Shown here piece after piece: positions 51,140 to 60,715 of a stretch of DNA of 64,000 nucleotides (positions within the stretch are counted from its first letter, which is position 1; each line of letters begins with the position of its first letter). This DNA comes from Gracilibacillus alcaliphilus. Its GTDB lineage: Bacteria > Bacillota > Bacilli > Bacillales > Amphibacillaceae. Where the stretch lies: contig NZ_JAFBFA010000021.1 in assembly GCF_016909015.1 (NCBI RefSeq), forward strand, positions 1 through 64,000. Direction: 5' to 3'. A model generated the notes under the pieces. The model saw only the letters and a list, made by a program, of their open reading frames with translations, made no database searches and was not told the origin of the DNA. A program made the position numbers and the translations under genes.

Positions 51140-52285
51140 ATGAAAAATATTACTTTACTAGGTGCAACGGGTTCGATTGGTATGCAAACCTTGGATGTAT
51201 TAAGAGAACATAAACATGAATTTAGATTATATAGCTTTGCATTTGGAAAAAATATAGAACAAGCGGCTAGGATTATTCGTGAGTTTTCTCCAGAGATCGT
51301 AGTTACACAGGATTTGCCTATTAAACAACAATTAACACCATATATCGATTCATCCAAGGTCCTGATCGGTACAGAAGGATTAGAGCAAGTCTGTGCAGAT
51401 CCAAACACAGACATTGTTGTTAATGCGGTAATGGGAAGTGTAGGACTTACAGCGACACTTACTGCAATTGAACATCAGAAACGGATTGCTATAGCTAACA
51501 AGGAAACGTTAGTAACAGCAGGGCACTTAGTCATGGAAGCTGCGAAAAAACATAATGTACAATTACTGCCTGTGGATAGTGAGCACTCTGCTATTTTTCA
51601 ATCGTTAAATGGAGAGTCCCATCGAGATATCGATAAGTTGATTTTGACGGCATCAGGGGGCAGTTTCCGCGATAAAACCAGAGAACAATTGCAAGGAGTG
51701 AGTGTTTCTGATGCACTGAATCATCCAAACTGGAGCATGGGTGCCAAGATAACAATTGATTCTGCCACGATGATGAATAAGGGCTTAGAAGTAATTGAGG
51801 CTCATTGGCTGTTTCAAATTCCATATGAACAAATTGAGGTGCTTCAGCATAAAGAAAGTATTATCCATTCCATGGTTGAATATACTGATAAAAGCATACT
51901 CGCACAGTTAGGGACACCTGATATGCGTGTGCCAATTCAATATGCACTATCCTACCCTAACCGATTACCACTCGCTTCCTCCAAGAGTTTAAATCTTGCA
52001 GAAATAAGCACTTTACACTTTTCCGAAATGGATCAAGAGCGGTTTCCTTGTTTAGCATATGCCTACCAAGCTGGGAAGCAAGGTGGTTCTTTACCAACGG
52101 TCTTAAATGCGGCTAACGAAGCTGCTGTAGATCTGTTTTTACAAGAAAAAATAACATTTTTAGAAATCGAAGAAATTATTGAGCAGGCGATGGGTGCTCA
52201 TCAAGTTATAGTAAATCCAGGTTTAGAGACAATACAAGCTATTGATCAAGAAACACGTGTGCAAATATATGATAAGTATGAATAG
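51140..52285 (+). CDS. dxr: 1-deoxy-D-xylulose 5-phosphate reductoisomerase
   Basis: Dxr makes 2-C-methyl-D-erythritol 4-phosphate, the committed step of the non-mevalonate isoprenoid pathway, with NADPH. The 381-residue product has the nucleotide-binding start LLGATGSIGMQTLDV (about 5-19), IANKETLVTAGH (about 117-128), the metal and substrate block PVDSEHSAIFQ (about 145-155) and HPNWSMGAKITIDSATMMNKGLEVIEAHWLF (in parts). Upstream uppS supplies a user of the pathway's products. Confidence 0.96.
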   Translation: MKNITLLGATGSIGMQTLDVLREHKHEFRLYSFAFGKNIEQAARIIREFSPEIVVTQDLPIKQQLTPYIDSSKVLIGTEGLEQVCADPNTDIVVNAVMGSVGLTATLTAIEHQKRIAIANKETLVTAGHLVMEAAKKHNVQLLPVDSEHSAIFQSLNGESHRDIDKLILTASGGSFRDKTREQLQGVSVSDALNHPNWSMGAKITIDSATMMNKGLEVIEAHWLFQIPYEQIEVLQHKESIIHSMVEYTDKSILAQLGTPDMRVPIQYALSYPNRLPLASSKSLNLAEISTLHFSEMDQERFPCLAYAYQAGKQGGSLPTVLNAANEAAVDLFLQEKITFLEIEEIIEQAMGAHQVIVNPGLETIQAIDQETRVQIYDKYE

Positions 52286-52315
52286 CACGAGATAATAGAA
52301 AGGGAGTGCTTTTGA

Positions 52316-53572
52316 TTGACAACGGTAATAGCCTTTATTTTGATGTTCGGTCTATTAGTAACCGTCCATGAGTTTGGCCACTTTTATGTTGCCAAAAAGA
52401 CAGGCATGCTTGTAAGAGAGTTTGCCATTGGATTTGGTCCAAAGGTATTTGCAACAGTAAAGAATGAAACTTTATATACGATCCGGTTGCTGCCAATGGG
52501 CGGCTATGTAAGGGTAGCAGGTGAGGACCCTGAAATTGTTGAACTTAAGCCTGGTCAGCATATTGGCTTAAATTTCAATGATGAAGGTGAAGTCAGCCAA
52601 ATTATTGTCAATAATAAAGCCAAACATCCAGAGGCATTTGTGATAGAAGTAGAGCACATTGATTTAGACCATGAATTAAGGATTGAGGGCTATGAAGTCA
52701 ATGATGAAGAAAAGTATTCTTTTCGTGTAAACGATAAAGCCGACTTTATTATGGATGAGAAGGCCACACAAATAGCTCCTTATAATCGTCAGTTTGCTTC
52801 TAAAACAGTGGGACAAAGGGGCTTGCAATTATTCGCAGGACCTTTAATGAATTTCCTATTATCGATTGTTCTTTTTCTGATTTTGGCGAATATTCAAGGG
52901 ATTCCGGTTGCGGATGCCACGGTTGGATCGATTGCGGAAAACAGCCCAGCTGAGGAAGCAGGTTTTGAACCTGGTGATAAGATCACAGCCATCGATGGGC
53001 AAGCCATTGAGAAATGGGATGATTTCCGTTCTATTGTAGAGGTCAATCCAAATAAGGCCTTAAACATGGAAGTAACTCGTGGAGATGAAATGATGGAGAT
53101 CGAAGTAACACCTGCTCTTATTGAAATGCCAGATCAATCGCTTGGTCAGGTCGGGGTGACACCGGCATTAGAGAAATCCTTTGTTCGGTCAATTCCTTAT
53201 AGTCTGGAAGAGACATACACCTGGTCAACATTAATTCTAACCAATTTAGGTAAGTTAATTACAGGACAATTCTCGATCGACGTACTTTCAGGCCCAGTTG
53301 GAATTTATGATGCTACTGATCAAGTAGTAAAAACTGGTTTTTTAAACTTTATGACATGGACAGCAGTATTAAGCGTGAATCTAGGTATTATTAACCTTTT
53401 ACCGCTACCTGCGTTAGACGGTGGAAGACTTATGTTCGTAGGTTTAGAAGCCATTCGCAGGAAACCAATTGATCCACAGAAAGAAGGCGTAGTCCATTTT
53501 ATCGGTTTTGCATTATTGATGATTTTAATGCTGATTGTTACTTGGAATGATATACAGCGTTTGTTTTTATAA
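52316..53572 (+). CDS. rasP: Site-2 metalloprotease RasP (RseP)
   Basis: RasP is an intramembrane zinc protease that cuts anti-sigma factors such as RsiW after site-1 cleavage. The 418-residue product has the HEFGH zinc motif at residues 18-22 in the first membrane segment, a PDZ domain (about 198-280, SPAEEAGFEPGDKITAIDG), and the second active-site motif LPALDGGRL near residue 362. The start is TTG 52316, with AAAGGGAG upstream. A strong terminator follows. Confidence 0.95.
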   Translation: MTTVIAFILMFGLLVTVHEFGHFYVAKKTGMLVREFAIGFGPKVFATVKNETLYTIRLLPMGGYVRVAGEDPEIVELKPGQHIGLNFNDEGEVSQIIVNNKAKHPEAFVIEVEHIDLDHELRIEGYEVNDEEKYSFRVNDKADFIMDEKATQIAPYNRQFASKTVGQRGLQLFAGPLMNFLLSIVLFLILANIQGIPVADATVGSIAENSPAEEAGFEPGDKITAIDGQAIEKWDDFRSIVEVNPNKALNMEVTRGDEMMEIEVTPALIEMPDQSLGQVGVTPALEKSFVRSIPYSLEETYTWSTLILTNLGKLITGQFSIDVLSGPVGIYDATDQVVKTGFLNFMTWTAVLSVNLGIINLLPLPALDGGRLMFVGLEAIRRKPIDPQKEGVVHFIGFALLMILMLIVTWNDIQRLFL

Positions 53573-53595
53573 ATGTGTAATTAAATTGAAATATT

Positions 53596-53631
53596 CATCA
53601 GTGGGATTGCTCCCGCTGATGCTGGTTTTTA
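53596..53631 (+). terminator. Intrinsic terminator after rasP
   Basis: CATCAGTGGGA pairs with TCCCGCTGATG (11 pairs, one G-U) around TTGC, then CTGGTTTTTA. It ends the uppS-cdsA-dxr-rasP group. Confidence 0.85.
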
Positions 53632-53689
53632 AGCGAGATGTTAACGGGCCGCTAGTATCGTAATAAACCGAGTGCAACTGTGGTAAACA

Positions 53690-53717
53690 TTGGCATACTG
53701 CTTTCCTTAGGTACAAC
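53690..53717 (+). promoter_or_regulatory. Possible promoter for proS
   Basis: TTGGCA (53690-53695) and TACAAC (53712-53717) are 16 bases apart, 45 bases before proS and after the rasP terminator. No T-box motif was seen. Confidence 0.3.
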
Positions 53718-53761
53718 ATCATAAATAGCATTGGATTCAATGAATGAGGTGAGAATAGAAG

Positions 53762-55462
53762 ATGAGACATAGTCAAACATTAATACCAACACTTAAAGAA
53801 ATACCAGCTGACGCAGATATTAAAAGTCATCAACTATTATTGAGGGCCGGATATATTAGACAGACAGCTTCTGGTGTATATAGTTTTCTCCCGTTAGGAA
53901 ATAAAGTATTACAAAAGGTAGAAGCAATTGTCCGGGAAGAAATGGATAAAGCTGGTGTGGCAGAAATGCTAATGCCTGCCTTACAAGCCGCGGAGCTATG
54001 GAAGAAAACCGGACGATGGTATAAAATGGGTGGTGAATTAATGCGATTGCATGACCGTCATGACCGGGAATTTGCTTTAGGCCCTACCCATGAAGAAGTT
54101 ATTACTACCTTGATTGCCGATGAAGTAAAAAGTTATAAACGCCTGCCGTTAAGTATTTATCAAATTCAAACCAAGTTTCGTGATGAACAGCGTCCACGAT
54201 TTGGCTTGCTTAGAGGAAGAGAATTTATTATGAAGGACGGTTATTCCTTCCATGCTACAGCAGAAAGCTTGGATGAAGCCTATGAAAATATGTATCAAGC
54301 CTATACAAAGATATTCACCCGCTGTAATCTTAATTTCAGACCAGTTATTGCTGACTCTGGTGCAATGGGTGGAAAAGATACCCATGAGTTTATGGCCTTA
54401 TCAGAAGTAGGCGAAGATACGATTGCTTATTCCGATCAGTCTGATTTTGCTGCTAATATTGAAATGGCTGAAGTGAACATTACCTATCCACCAAGTGAGG
54501 AGCCTTTAAAAGAATTAGAACTAATTGATACACCAGGACAAAAAACAATGGTGGAAGTGTCTGCATTTTTGCAGCTTCCTTTAGAGCAAGGTGTGAAATC
54601 TTTGCTATTCAAGGTGGATGAGCGTTTTGTCTTAGTATTAGCACGGGGTGACCGCGATATTAACGATATTAAATTGCGTCATGCCTTAGGTGCAAAAGAG
54701 GTGGAATTGGCCAGTGTGGAGGAGACAAAAGAGCTATTGCAGGCAGAGGTAGGTTCTATTGGCCCTGTGAACGTGCCAGAAGGAATCGAAGTGGTTGCTG
54801 ACCATGCGATAGCAGCTATGCGTAATCTGTATTGCGGAGCAAATCAAACAGATAAACATTACCTTAATGCCAATGCAGATCGCGATTTCCACGTAGACGG
54901 GTATTATGATTTATGTTTTATCAAAGAAGGAGATCCATCACCAGATGGTAAAGGAACGATCCAATTTGCCAAAGGAATTGAAGTAGGACAAGTCTTTAAA
55001 CTCGGTCAATTCTATGCAGAGAAGCTGGGCGCACAATATCTGAATGAACAAGGAAAACAAGAAATCATGACTATGGGCTGTTATGGAATCGGTATTTCAC
55101 GTACTGTCGCAGCCATTGTAGAGCAACACCATGATGAAGATGGGATTATTTGGCCGATGGAAGTAGCACCTTATTTGACCCATTTAATTGCGGTGAATCC
55201 TAAAAAAGAAGAACAATCAGCATTAGCAGAACAAATTTATGTTGAGCTGCAAGAAGCAAACATTTCTGTTCTTTATGATGATCGTCAAGAACGTCCAGGC
55301 TTAAAGTTTAAAGATAGTGATTTGATTGGCTTGCCTGTTCGAATCACTGTTGGAAAAGCAGCTTCTGAGGGATATGTTGAATGTAAGCTGAGAGAAAGCG
55401 GCGAACAATTCGACGTCCATATCTCAGAGTTACAAGATAAGCTAAAAGAACTGCTGTCATAG
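53762..55462 (+). CDS. proS: Prolyl-tRNA synthetase
   Basis: ProS charges tRNA-Pro. It is the bacterial type, 566 residues, with class II motif 1 region (LLRAGYIRQTASGVYSFLPLG, in parts, about 23-43), motif 2 (FRDEQRPRFGLLRGREF, about 139-155), the INS editing domain (about 230-385), motif 3 (GCYGIGISRTVAA, about 440-452) and a C-terminal anticodon-binding domain. The gene follows its own candidate promoter and is closed by a terminator. Confidence 0.97.
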   Translation: MRHSQTLIPTLKEIPADADIKSHQLLLRAGYIRQTASGVYSFLPLGNKVLQKVEAIVREEMDKAGVAEMLMPALQAAELWKKTGRWYKMGGELMRLHDRHDREFALGPTHEEVITTLIADEVKSYKRLPLSIYQIQTKFRDEQRPRFGLLRGREFIMKDGYSFHATAESLDEAYENMYQAYTKIFTRCNLNFRPVIADSGAMGGKDTHEFMALSEVGEDTIAYSDQSDFAANIEMAEVNITYPPSEEPLKELELIDTPGQKTMVEVSAFLQLPLEQGVKSLLFKVDERFVLVLARGDRDINDIKLRHALGAKEVELASVEETKELLQAEVGSIGPVNVPEGIEVVADHAIAAMRNLYCGANQTDKHYLNANADRDFHVDGYYDLCFIKEGDPSPDGKGTIQFAKGIEVGQVFKLGQFYAEKLGAQYLNEQGKQEIMTMGCYGIGISRTVAAIVEQHHDEDGIIWPMEVAPYLTHLIAVNPKKEEQSALAEQIYVELQEANISVLYDDRQERPGLKFKDSDLIGLPVRITVGKAASEGYVECKLRESGEQFDVHISELQDKLKELLS

Positions 55463-55467
55463 ATAAC

Positions 55468-55508
55468 ACATCCCTTGTCTGCACGATACAGGCAAGGGAT
55501 GTATTTTT
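55468..55508 (+). terminator. Intrinsic terminator after proS
   Basis: ACATCCCTTG (55468-55477) and CAAGGGATGT (55493-55502) are perfectly complementary; TCTG/CAGG extends the pairing. ATTTTTAT follows. A hairpin with the same ATCCCTTG core lies after polC (60043-60067). Confidence 0.88.
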
Positions 55509-55612
55509 ATGGGGGAAGAAAAGTGGTGTGACAAGGAGACTATACTAGATTTTCTTAACCTATAATTATTATGTTAAAATAGTAATCGACCATAAAGTAA
55601 AGGAGCTTGTAT

Positions 55613-58600
55613 ATGAGTATCTCTGGTGAGGAAAAGTTTCAATTATTAATGAAGCAGATTGGCATAGCAGATGATATGAAAAACAGGTATTTTCAAAAGG
55701 CCTATATTCGGAAATTAGAAGTTTTTAAGTCCAATCAACAATGGTGCTTTCATTTTCGTCTCGCCGAGTCAATTCCAGCAGATATATATCAGTTATTTAT
55801 TTTGAAGCTTACAGAAACCTTCTCATCGATAGCCAAGGTATCATGGACAATTGAAACAGAATCTCAGGAACTCGATGAACAAGAACAATTTAAATATTGG
55901 CAGATATTTTTGTCCGAGCTGACACGACATTCACCTAAATACCGTAGCTTTGAGAAAAAGAAACCATTAATTAACGATAAAAACATTATGTTAACTGTAA
56001 GCAATGAAATTGAAGCAAACTGGAAAAAAGACTTACAGCAAACCCTCGATCATTTTTGTGAAAAAGTCGGAATCGGTAAATACACCATCGACTTACAGGT
56101 TTCTGCTGAACAGGAAGAACTGGAGAAGTTTCAACAAGCAAAAGCAGAAGAAGACCGTAAGAAGGTAGAAGAGGCATTTAAACAGCAAGTGAAACGGGCA
56201 AAAGAGGCAGCTAATGAAGATAAACCAAGCGGTCCAGTTCAGCTTGGCTATGCGATTAAGGAAGCCCCGGTTCCAATGGAATCTGTGACAGAGGAAGAGA
56301 AGAGCGTTGTCTTTCAAGGTTTATTATTTGATGTGGAAATCAGAGAATTACGTTCTGGTAGACATTTGTTAATGTTAAAAGTAACGGATTATACGGATTC
56401 TTTTCAAATCAAAATGTTTTCCAAAGGCGATCAAGATGTGGAAAAGTTTAATCAGTTAAAAGAAGGAATGTGGGTCAAGGCTCAGGGTGTAGTTCAAACC
56501 GATAATTTTACCCATGAATTAACAATGATGGCCAGGGATATCCAGCAGGTTTCTTCTGTTACACGTGAAGACAAGGGGTATAACGACAAGAAACGAGTGG
56601 AATTACATACCCATACCTTAATGAGTCAAATGGATTCGGTTGTCTCTGCTTCTAAGTTAATTGAACAGGCCGCTAAATGGGGGCATCAGGCGATTGCCAT
56701 TACCGATCATGCTGTGGCTCAGGCCTATCCAGAAGCCTTTGCCGCCGGAAAGAAACATGGTGTCAAAGTGCTGTACGGTGTGGAAGCCAATCTAGTCGAT
56801 GACGGGGTACCAATTGCCTACAACGAAGCAGACCGTGTATTAGCTGACGATACCTATGTTGTATTTGACGTGGAAACAACAGGACTATCTGCTATTTATG
56901 ATACGATCATTGAGTTGGCAGCAGTTAAATTATGTAATGGAGAAATTATTGATCGCTATGAATCTTTTGCCAATCCTCATCATCCTTTGTCTGATACGAC
57001 GATAAATCTAACAGGTATTACGGATGATATGGTAAAGGATGCTCCAGAGGTAGATGATGTCTTAAAAGAATTCCATGAATGGATGGGCGATGCTATTTTG
57101 GTAGCACATAACGCCAGCTTTGATATGGGCTTCTTAAATACAGGTTTTAAGCGGATTGATTTAGAAGAAGCGTCCAATCCTGTAATTGACACATTGGAGT
57201 TAGCAAGGCTGTTATTTCCAGAATTGAAAAACCACCGGCTCAACACATTATGTAAGAAGCTAGATATTGAACTGACACAACACCACCGTGCCATCTATGA
57301 TGCCGAGGCAACGGGATATTTACTATGGAAATTCATTAAACTATCATTAGAACGAGATATTGTGAATCACAATCAATTTAATCGCCATATGGGTGAAGGA
57401 AATGCCTATCAGCGATCACGGCCATTCCATGCAACTTTGTTGGCAACAGATGAAGAAGGATTAAAAAATCTATACAAATTAGTGTCACTATCCCATATTG
57501 ATTATTTCTATCGAGTTCCGCGAATTCCGCGCTCGAAATTACAGCAGTATCGCAATGGCATCCTAGTTGGCACAGCATGTGATCAAGGTGAAGTCTTTGA
57601 AACTATGATGCAGAAATCGAAGGAGCAGGCCGAAAAGGTTGCCGAATTTTATGACTTTATTGAGGTGCAGCCGCCAAGTAACTTTGTTCATCTTTTTGAC
57701 AGGGAATTGGTGCAGAACGAGGCACAATTATTAGATGTCTTGCGTAATATTGTTCAGCTAGCAGAAGATCTAAACAAACCATGTGTAGCGACAAGTAATG
57801 TTCACCACTTAGAAGATAATGATAAGATTTATCGGCAGATTTTGATTTCTTCTCAAAATGCGAATCCGCTCAACCGTCAAACACTGCCAAGCACCTATTT
57901 CCGAACGACAGATGAAATGATGGAGGCTTTCTCTTTTTTAGGAGAAGAAAAGGCGGAAGAGATCGTTATTACTAATCCAAATCAATTAGCAGATCAAATC
58001 GAAGAGGTCAAACCAGTAAAAGAAGACTTATATACGCCTAATATTGATGGAGCAGAGGAAGAAATCAGGGAATTAAGCTATAACTTTGCGAAATCTGTCT
58101 ATGGTGATCCGCTGCCTGAAATTGTTGAAAAGCGTATCGAAAAGGAATTAAAGAGTATTATTGGTCACGGTTTTGCGGTTATTTATCTAATTTCACAGAA
58201 ATTGGTGAAGAAATCATTAGATGATGGCTATCTGGTTGGTTCCCGTGGATCGGTGGGTTCGTCGCTGATTGCGACGTTCACCGAAATTACCGAGGTGAAC
58301 CCGCTGCCGCCGCATTATGTCTGTCCATCCTGTAAGCACAGTGAGTTTTTTAATGATGGTTCTGTTGGTAGTGGCTTTGACTTGCCAGATAAGGTCTGTC
58401 CATCTTGCCAAACCAATATGAAAAAAGATGGACAAGATATTCCTTTTGAAACCTTTTTAGGGTTTAAAGGGGATAAGGTTCCCGATATCGATCTTAACTT
58501 TTCTGGTGAATATCAGCCTACTGCCCACAACTATACGAAGATACTGTTTGGAGAAGATAAGGTTTATCGAGCAGGTACCATTGGTACCGTTGCAGAAAAG

Positions 58601-59902
58601 ACAGCCTATGGTTATGTCAAAGGGTATGCAAGTGATAAGGAAATGACGATCAAACAGGCGGAAGTCGATCGCTTAGTGAAAGGCTGTACCGGTGCCAAAC
58701 GGACGACAGGACAGCACCCAGGAGGTATTATTGTGGTTCCGGATGATAAAGAGATATATGATTTTACACCAATCCAGTACCCTGCTGATGACCGTAATTC
58801 GGAATGGCGAACGACCCATTTTGATTTTCATTCGATCCATGATAATTTACTGAAACTTGATATCCTTGGACACGATGATCCGACCGTTATTCGGATGCTT
58901 CAAGATTTGAGCGGGTTAGACCCACAAACTATACCAGCAGGAGATCCGGAAGTAATGAAGATCTTCTCAGGACCGGAAGTACTAGGAGTCACTCCAGAGC
59001 AAATCATGTGTAAAACTGGTACATTAGGTGTACCGGAATTTGGAACGCGATTTGTACGACAGATGTTAGAGGATACCAAACCAAAGACATTTGCCGAACT
59101 GGTAATTATCTCAGGATTAAGTCACGGAACCGATGTATGGTTGGGAAATGCTCAAGAACTGATCAATAACGGTACATGTACTTTACCAGAAGTAATTGGT
59201 TGTCGAGACGATATTATGGTGTATCTCATGCATAAAGGATTAGAATCCTCCATGGCATTTAAAATTATGGAATCCGTCCGAAAAGGAAAAGGACTCCAAC
59301 CGGAATGGATCGAAGAGATGAATAAGCATGATGTGCCAGGATGGTATATTGAGTCTTGTTTAAAGATCAAGTATATGTTCCCGAAGGCACATGCCGCCGC
59401 TTATGTATTAATGGCGATTCGGATTGCATATTTTAAAGTGCACCATCCAATCCTGTTCTATGCTGCTTACTTCACAGTCAGGGCGGATGATTTTGATCTG
59501 GATACGATGATCAAAGGCTCAGAGGCTATTCGTAAACGAATTAAAGAAATTAATGAAAAAGGCAATGACGCCTCACCAAAAGAAAAAAGTTTACTTACTG
59601 TATTAGAATTAGCGCTGGAAATGAATGAACGTGGTTTTTCCTTTAAGAAAGTTGATCTTTACCGTTCATCTGCTACAGAGTTTCTCGTGGATGGAGATAG
59701 CTTGATCCCACCCTTTAATGCCATAGACGGTTTGGGTACCAATGCAGCTATTAGTATTGTAAAGACACGTGAAGATGGTGAATTTCTTTCTAAAGAGGAC
59801 TTGCGTGAGCGCAGCAGGATTTCTAAGACGGTGTTAGAGTACTTAGAGCAGCATGGATGTTTAGACGGAATGGAAGAGAAGAACCAGTTATCCTTGTTCT
59901 AG
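55613..59902 (+). CDS. polC: DNA polymerase III PolC-type alpha subunit
   Basis: PolC is the main replicative DNA polymerase of low-GC Gram-positives, with its own proofreading exonuclease. The 1429-residue product has an N-terminal domain and OB fold (about 1-325), a PHP domain starting RVELHTHT (about 328), a DEDD exonuclease inserted at VVFDVETTG (about 416), the polymerase core with SRGSVGSS (about 878) and the catalytic PDIDLNF (about 956), a zinc motif with CPSC pairs (about 905-940), and a C-terminal duplex-binding part. ATG 55613 follows AAAGGAGC; TTG 55607 is less likely. Confidence 0.97.
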   Translation: MSISGEEKFQLLMKQIGIADDMKNRYFQKAYIRKLEVFKSNQQWCFHFRLAESIPADIYQLFILKLTETFSSIAKVSWTIETESQELDEQEQFKYWQIFLSELTRHSPKYRSFEKKKPLINDKNIMLTVSNEIEANWKKDLQQTLDHFCEKVGIGKYTIDLQVSAEQEELEKFQQAKAEEDRKKVEEAFKQQVKRAKEAANEDKPSGPVQLGYAIKEAPVPMESVTEEEKSVVFQGLLFDVEIRELRSGRHLLMLKVTDYTDSFQIKMFSKGDQDVEKFNQLKEGMWVKAQGVVQTDNFTHELTMMARDIQQVSSVTREDKGYNDKKRVELHTHTLMSQMDSVVSASKLIEQAAKWGHQAIAITDHAVAQAYPEAFAAGKKHGVKVLYGVEANLVDDGVPIAYNEADRVLADDTYVVFDVETTGLSAIYDTIIELAAVKLCNGEIIDRYESFANPHHPLSDTTINLTGITDDMVKDAPEVDDVLKEFHEWMGDAILVAHNASFDMGFLNTGFKRIDLEEASNPVIDTLELARLLFPELKNHRLNTLCKKLDIELTQHHRAIYDAEATGYLLWKFIKLSLERDIVNHNQFNRHMGEGNAYQRSRPFHATLLATDEEGLKNLYKLVSLSHIDYFYRVPRIPRSKLQQYRNGILVGTACDQGEVFETMMQKSKEQAEKVAEFYDFIEVQPPSNFVHLFDRELVQNEAQLLDVLRNIVQLAEDLNKPCVATSNVHHLEDNDKIYRQILISSQNANPLNRQTLPSTYFRTTDEMMEAFSFLGEEKAEEIVITNPNQLADQIEEVKPVKEDLYTPNIDGAEEEIRELSYNFAKSVYGDPLPEIVEKRIEKELKSIIGHGFAVIYLISQKLVKKSLDDGYLVGSRGSVGSSLIATFTEITEVNPLPPHYVCPSCKHSEFFNDGSVGSGFDLPDKVCPSCQTNMKKDGQDIPFETFLGFKGDKVPDIDLNFSGEYQPTAHNYTKILFGEDKVYRAGTIGTVAEKTAYGYVKGYASDKEMTIKQAEVDRLVKGCTGAKRTTGQHPGGIIVVPDDKEIYDFTPIQYPADDRNSEWRTTHFDFHSIHDNLLKLDILGHDDPTVIRMLQDLSGLDPQTIPAGDPEVMKIFSGPEVLGVTPEQIMCKTGTLGVPEFGTRFVRQMLEDTKPKTFAELVIISGLSHGTDVWLGNAQELINNGTCTLPEVIGCRDDIMVYLMHKGLESSMAFKIMESVRKGKGLQPEWIEEMNKHDVPGWYIESCLKIKYMFPKAHAAAYVLMAIRIAYFKVHHPILFYAAYFTVRADDFDLDTMIKGSEAIRKRIKEINEKGNDASPKEKSLLTVLELALEMNERGFSFKKVDLYRSSATEFLVDGDSLIPPFNAIDGLGTNAAISIVKTREDGEFLSKEDLRERSRISKTVLEYLEQHGCLDGMEEKNQLSLF

Positions 59903-59979
59903 TCGAATTAACCATGATAAGTCTTGCGTTCATAACAGCTTTATGCTATATTTTATATAGACTTGATTTTGCTTGGTAC

Positions 59980-60004
59980 AAGAGTGGCTTGCCACTCTTT
60001 CTTT
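59980..60004 (+). terminator. Intrinsic terminator after polC
   Basis: AAGAGTGG and CCACTCTT form a perfect 8-bp stem around CTTG, then TCTTTA. It lies about 78 bases after polC. Confidence 0.75.
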
Positions 60005-60042
60005 ATAGCCAGCAATGAATGAACGATATAGGGTTTCTTATC

Positions 60043-60067
60043 ATCCCTTGCCACCTTGGCAAGGGAT
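60043..60067. terminator. Second hairpin after polC
   Basis: ATCCCTTGCCA and TGGCAAGGGAT form a perfect 11-bp stem with a 3-nt loop. The sequence after it is TTATCATTCTATTTCTT, only moderately T-rich. The core resembles the proS terminator stem. Confidence 0.6.
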
Positions 60068-60228
60068 TTATCATTCTATTTCTTGATAGTTGGATATATA
60101 TTGTCTGACCTGATACTGCTTGATAAATATCGGTCTATCTAAGTTCCATGTGAGAGAATGGAAAATGCTGGAGATGATGATAACTAGTATAGAAACAGTT
60201 TGTTAATGAAGGAAAAGGAGGTTTCCAT

Positions 60229-60696
60229 ATGGCAGAAGTAGCACAAACAGTAAAGCAGTTAGTACAACCAATTGTAGATGAATTTGCCCTAGAGCTTGTG
60301 GATGTTGTCTATGAAAAAGAAGGATCAAATTGGTTTTTACGAGTATATATCGATAAAAATGGTGGCGTAGACATTGAAGAATGTGGCCAAGTCTCTGAGA
60401 AGTTAAGCGCCATATTAGATGAAGAAGATCCGATCAAAGAGGCTTATTTTTTGGAGGTATCCTCACCAGGTGTGGAAAGACCGTTGAAGAAGAAGGAAGA
60501 CTTTGAAAAGAACATTGGCAAACATGTATATATTAAAGTATATGAACCGATTGCCAAGCAAAAAGAGTTTACAGGCGATTTACTTGCTTTGAAGGATGAT
60601 ACAGTTACCATTCGATATCAAGATAAGACAAGGCAAAAAGAAGTAGACATTCCATTAGCCAAGATTGCAAAAGCACGATTGGCTGTTATTCTGTAA
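60229..60696 (+). CDS. rimP: Ribosome maturation factor RimP
   Basis: RimP (YlxS) helps assemble the 30S subunit. The 155-residue product has LELVDVVYEKEGSNWFLRVYIDKNGGVDIEEC (in parts, about 21-52), the EVSSPGVERPLK motif (about 82-93) and a C-terminal SH3-like domain. A perfect AAAAGGAGGT precedes ATG 60229. It starts the rimP-nusA-rnpM-ylxQ-infB operon. Confidence 0.96.
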   Translation: MAEVAQTVKQLVQPIVDEFALELVDVVYEKEGSNWFLRVYIDKNGGVDIEECGQVSEKLSAILDEEDPIKEAYFLEVSSPGVERPLKKKEDFEKNIGKHVYIKVYEPIAKQKEFTGDLLALKDDTVTIRYQDKTRQKEVDIPLAKIAKARLAVIL

Positions 60697-60715
60697 TAAA
60701 AAGGGGGAGATATTG

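Larger units (their letters stand above)
59903..60228. other. Gap polC-rimP with two hairpins
   Basis: This 326-base gap holds two strong hairpins (59980-60004 and 60043-60067). A weak TTGTCT / TAAATA pair with 17 bases between lies near 60101-60130 and might serve rimP. A small -10-like TATATT stands at 59947. No gene was seen. Confidence 0.5.

Noticed and set aside
53573..53761. T-box riboswitch before proS
   Set aside because: The gap is short and lacks the conserved T-box antiterminator sequence; only the rasP terminator and a weak promoter are visible.
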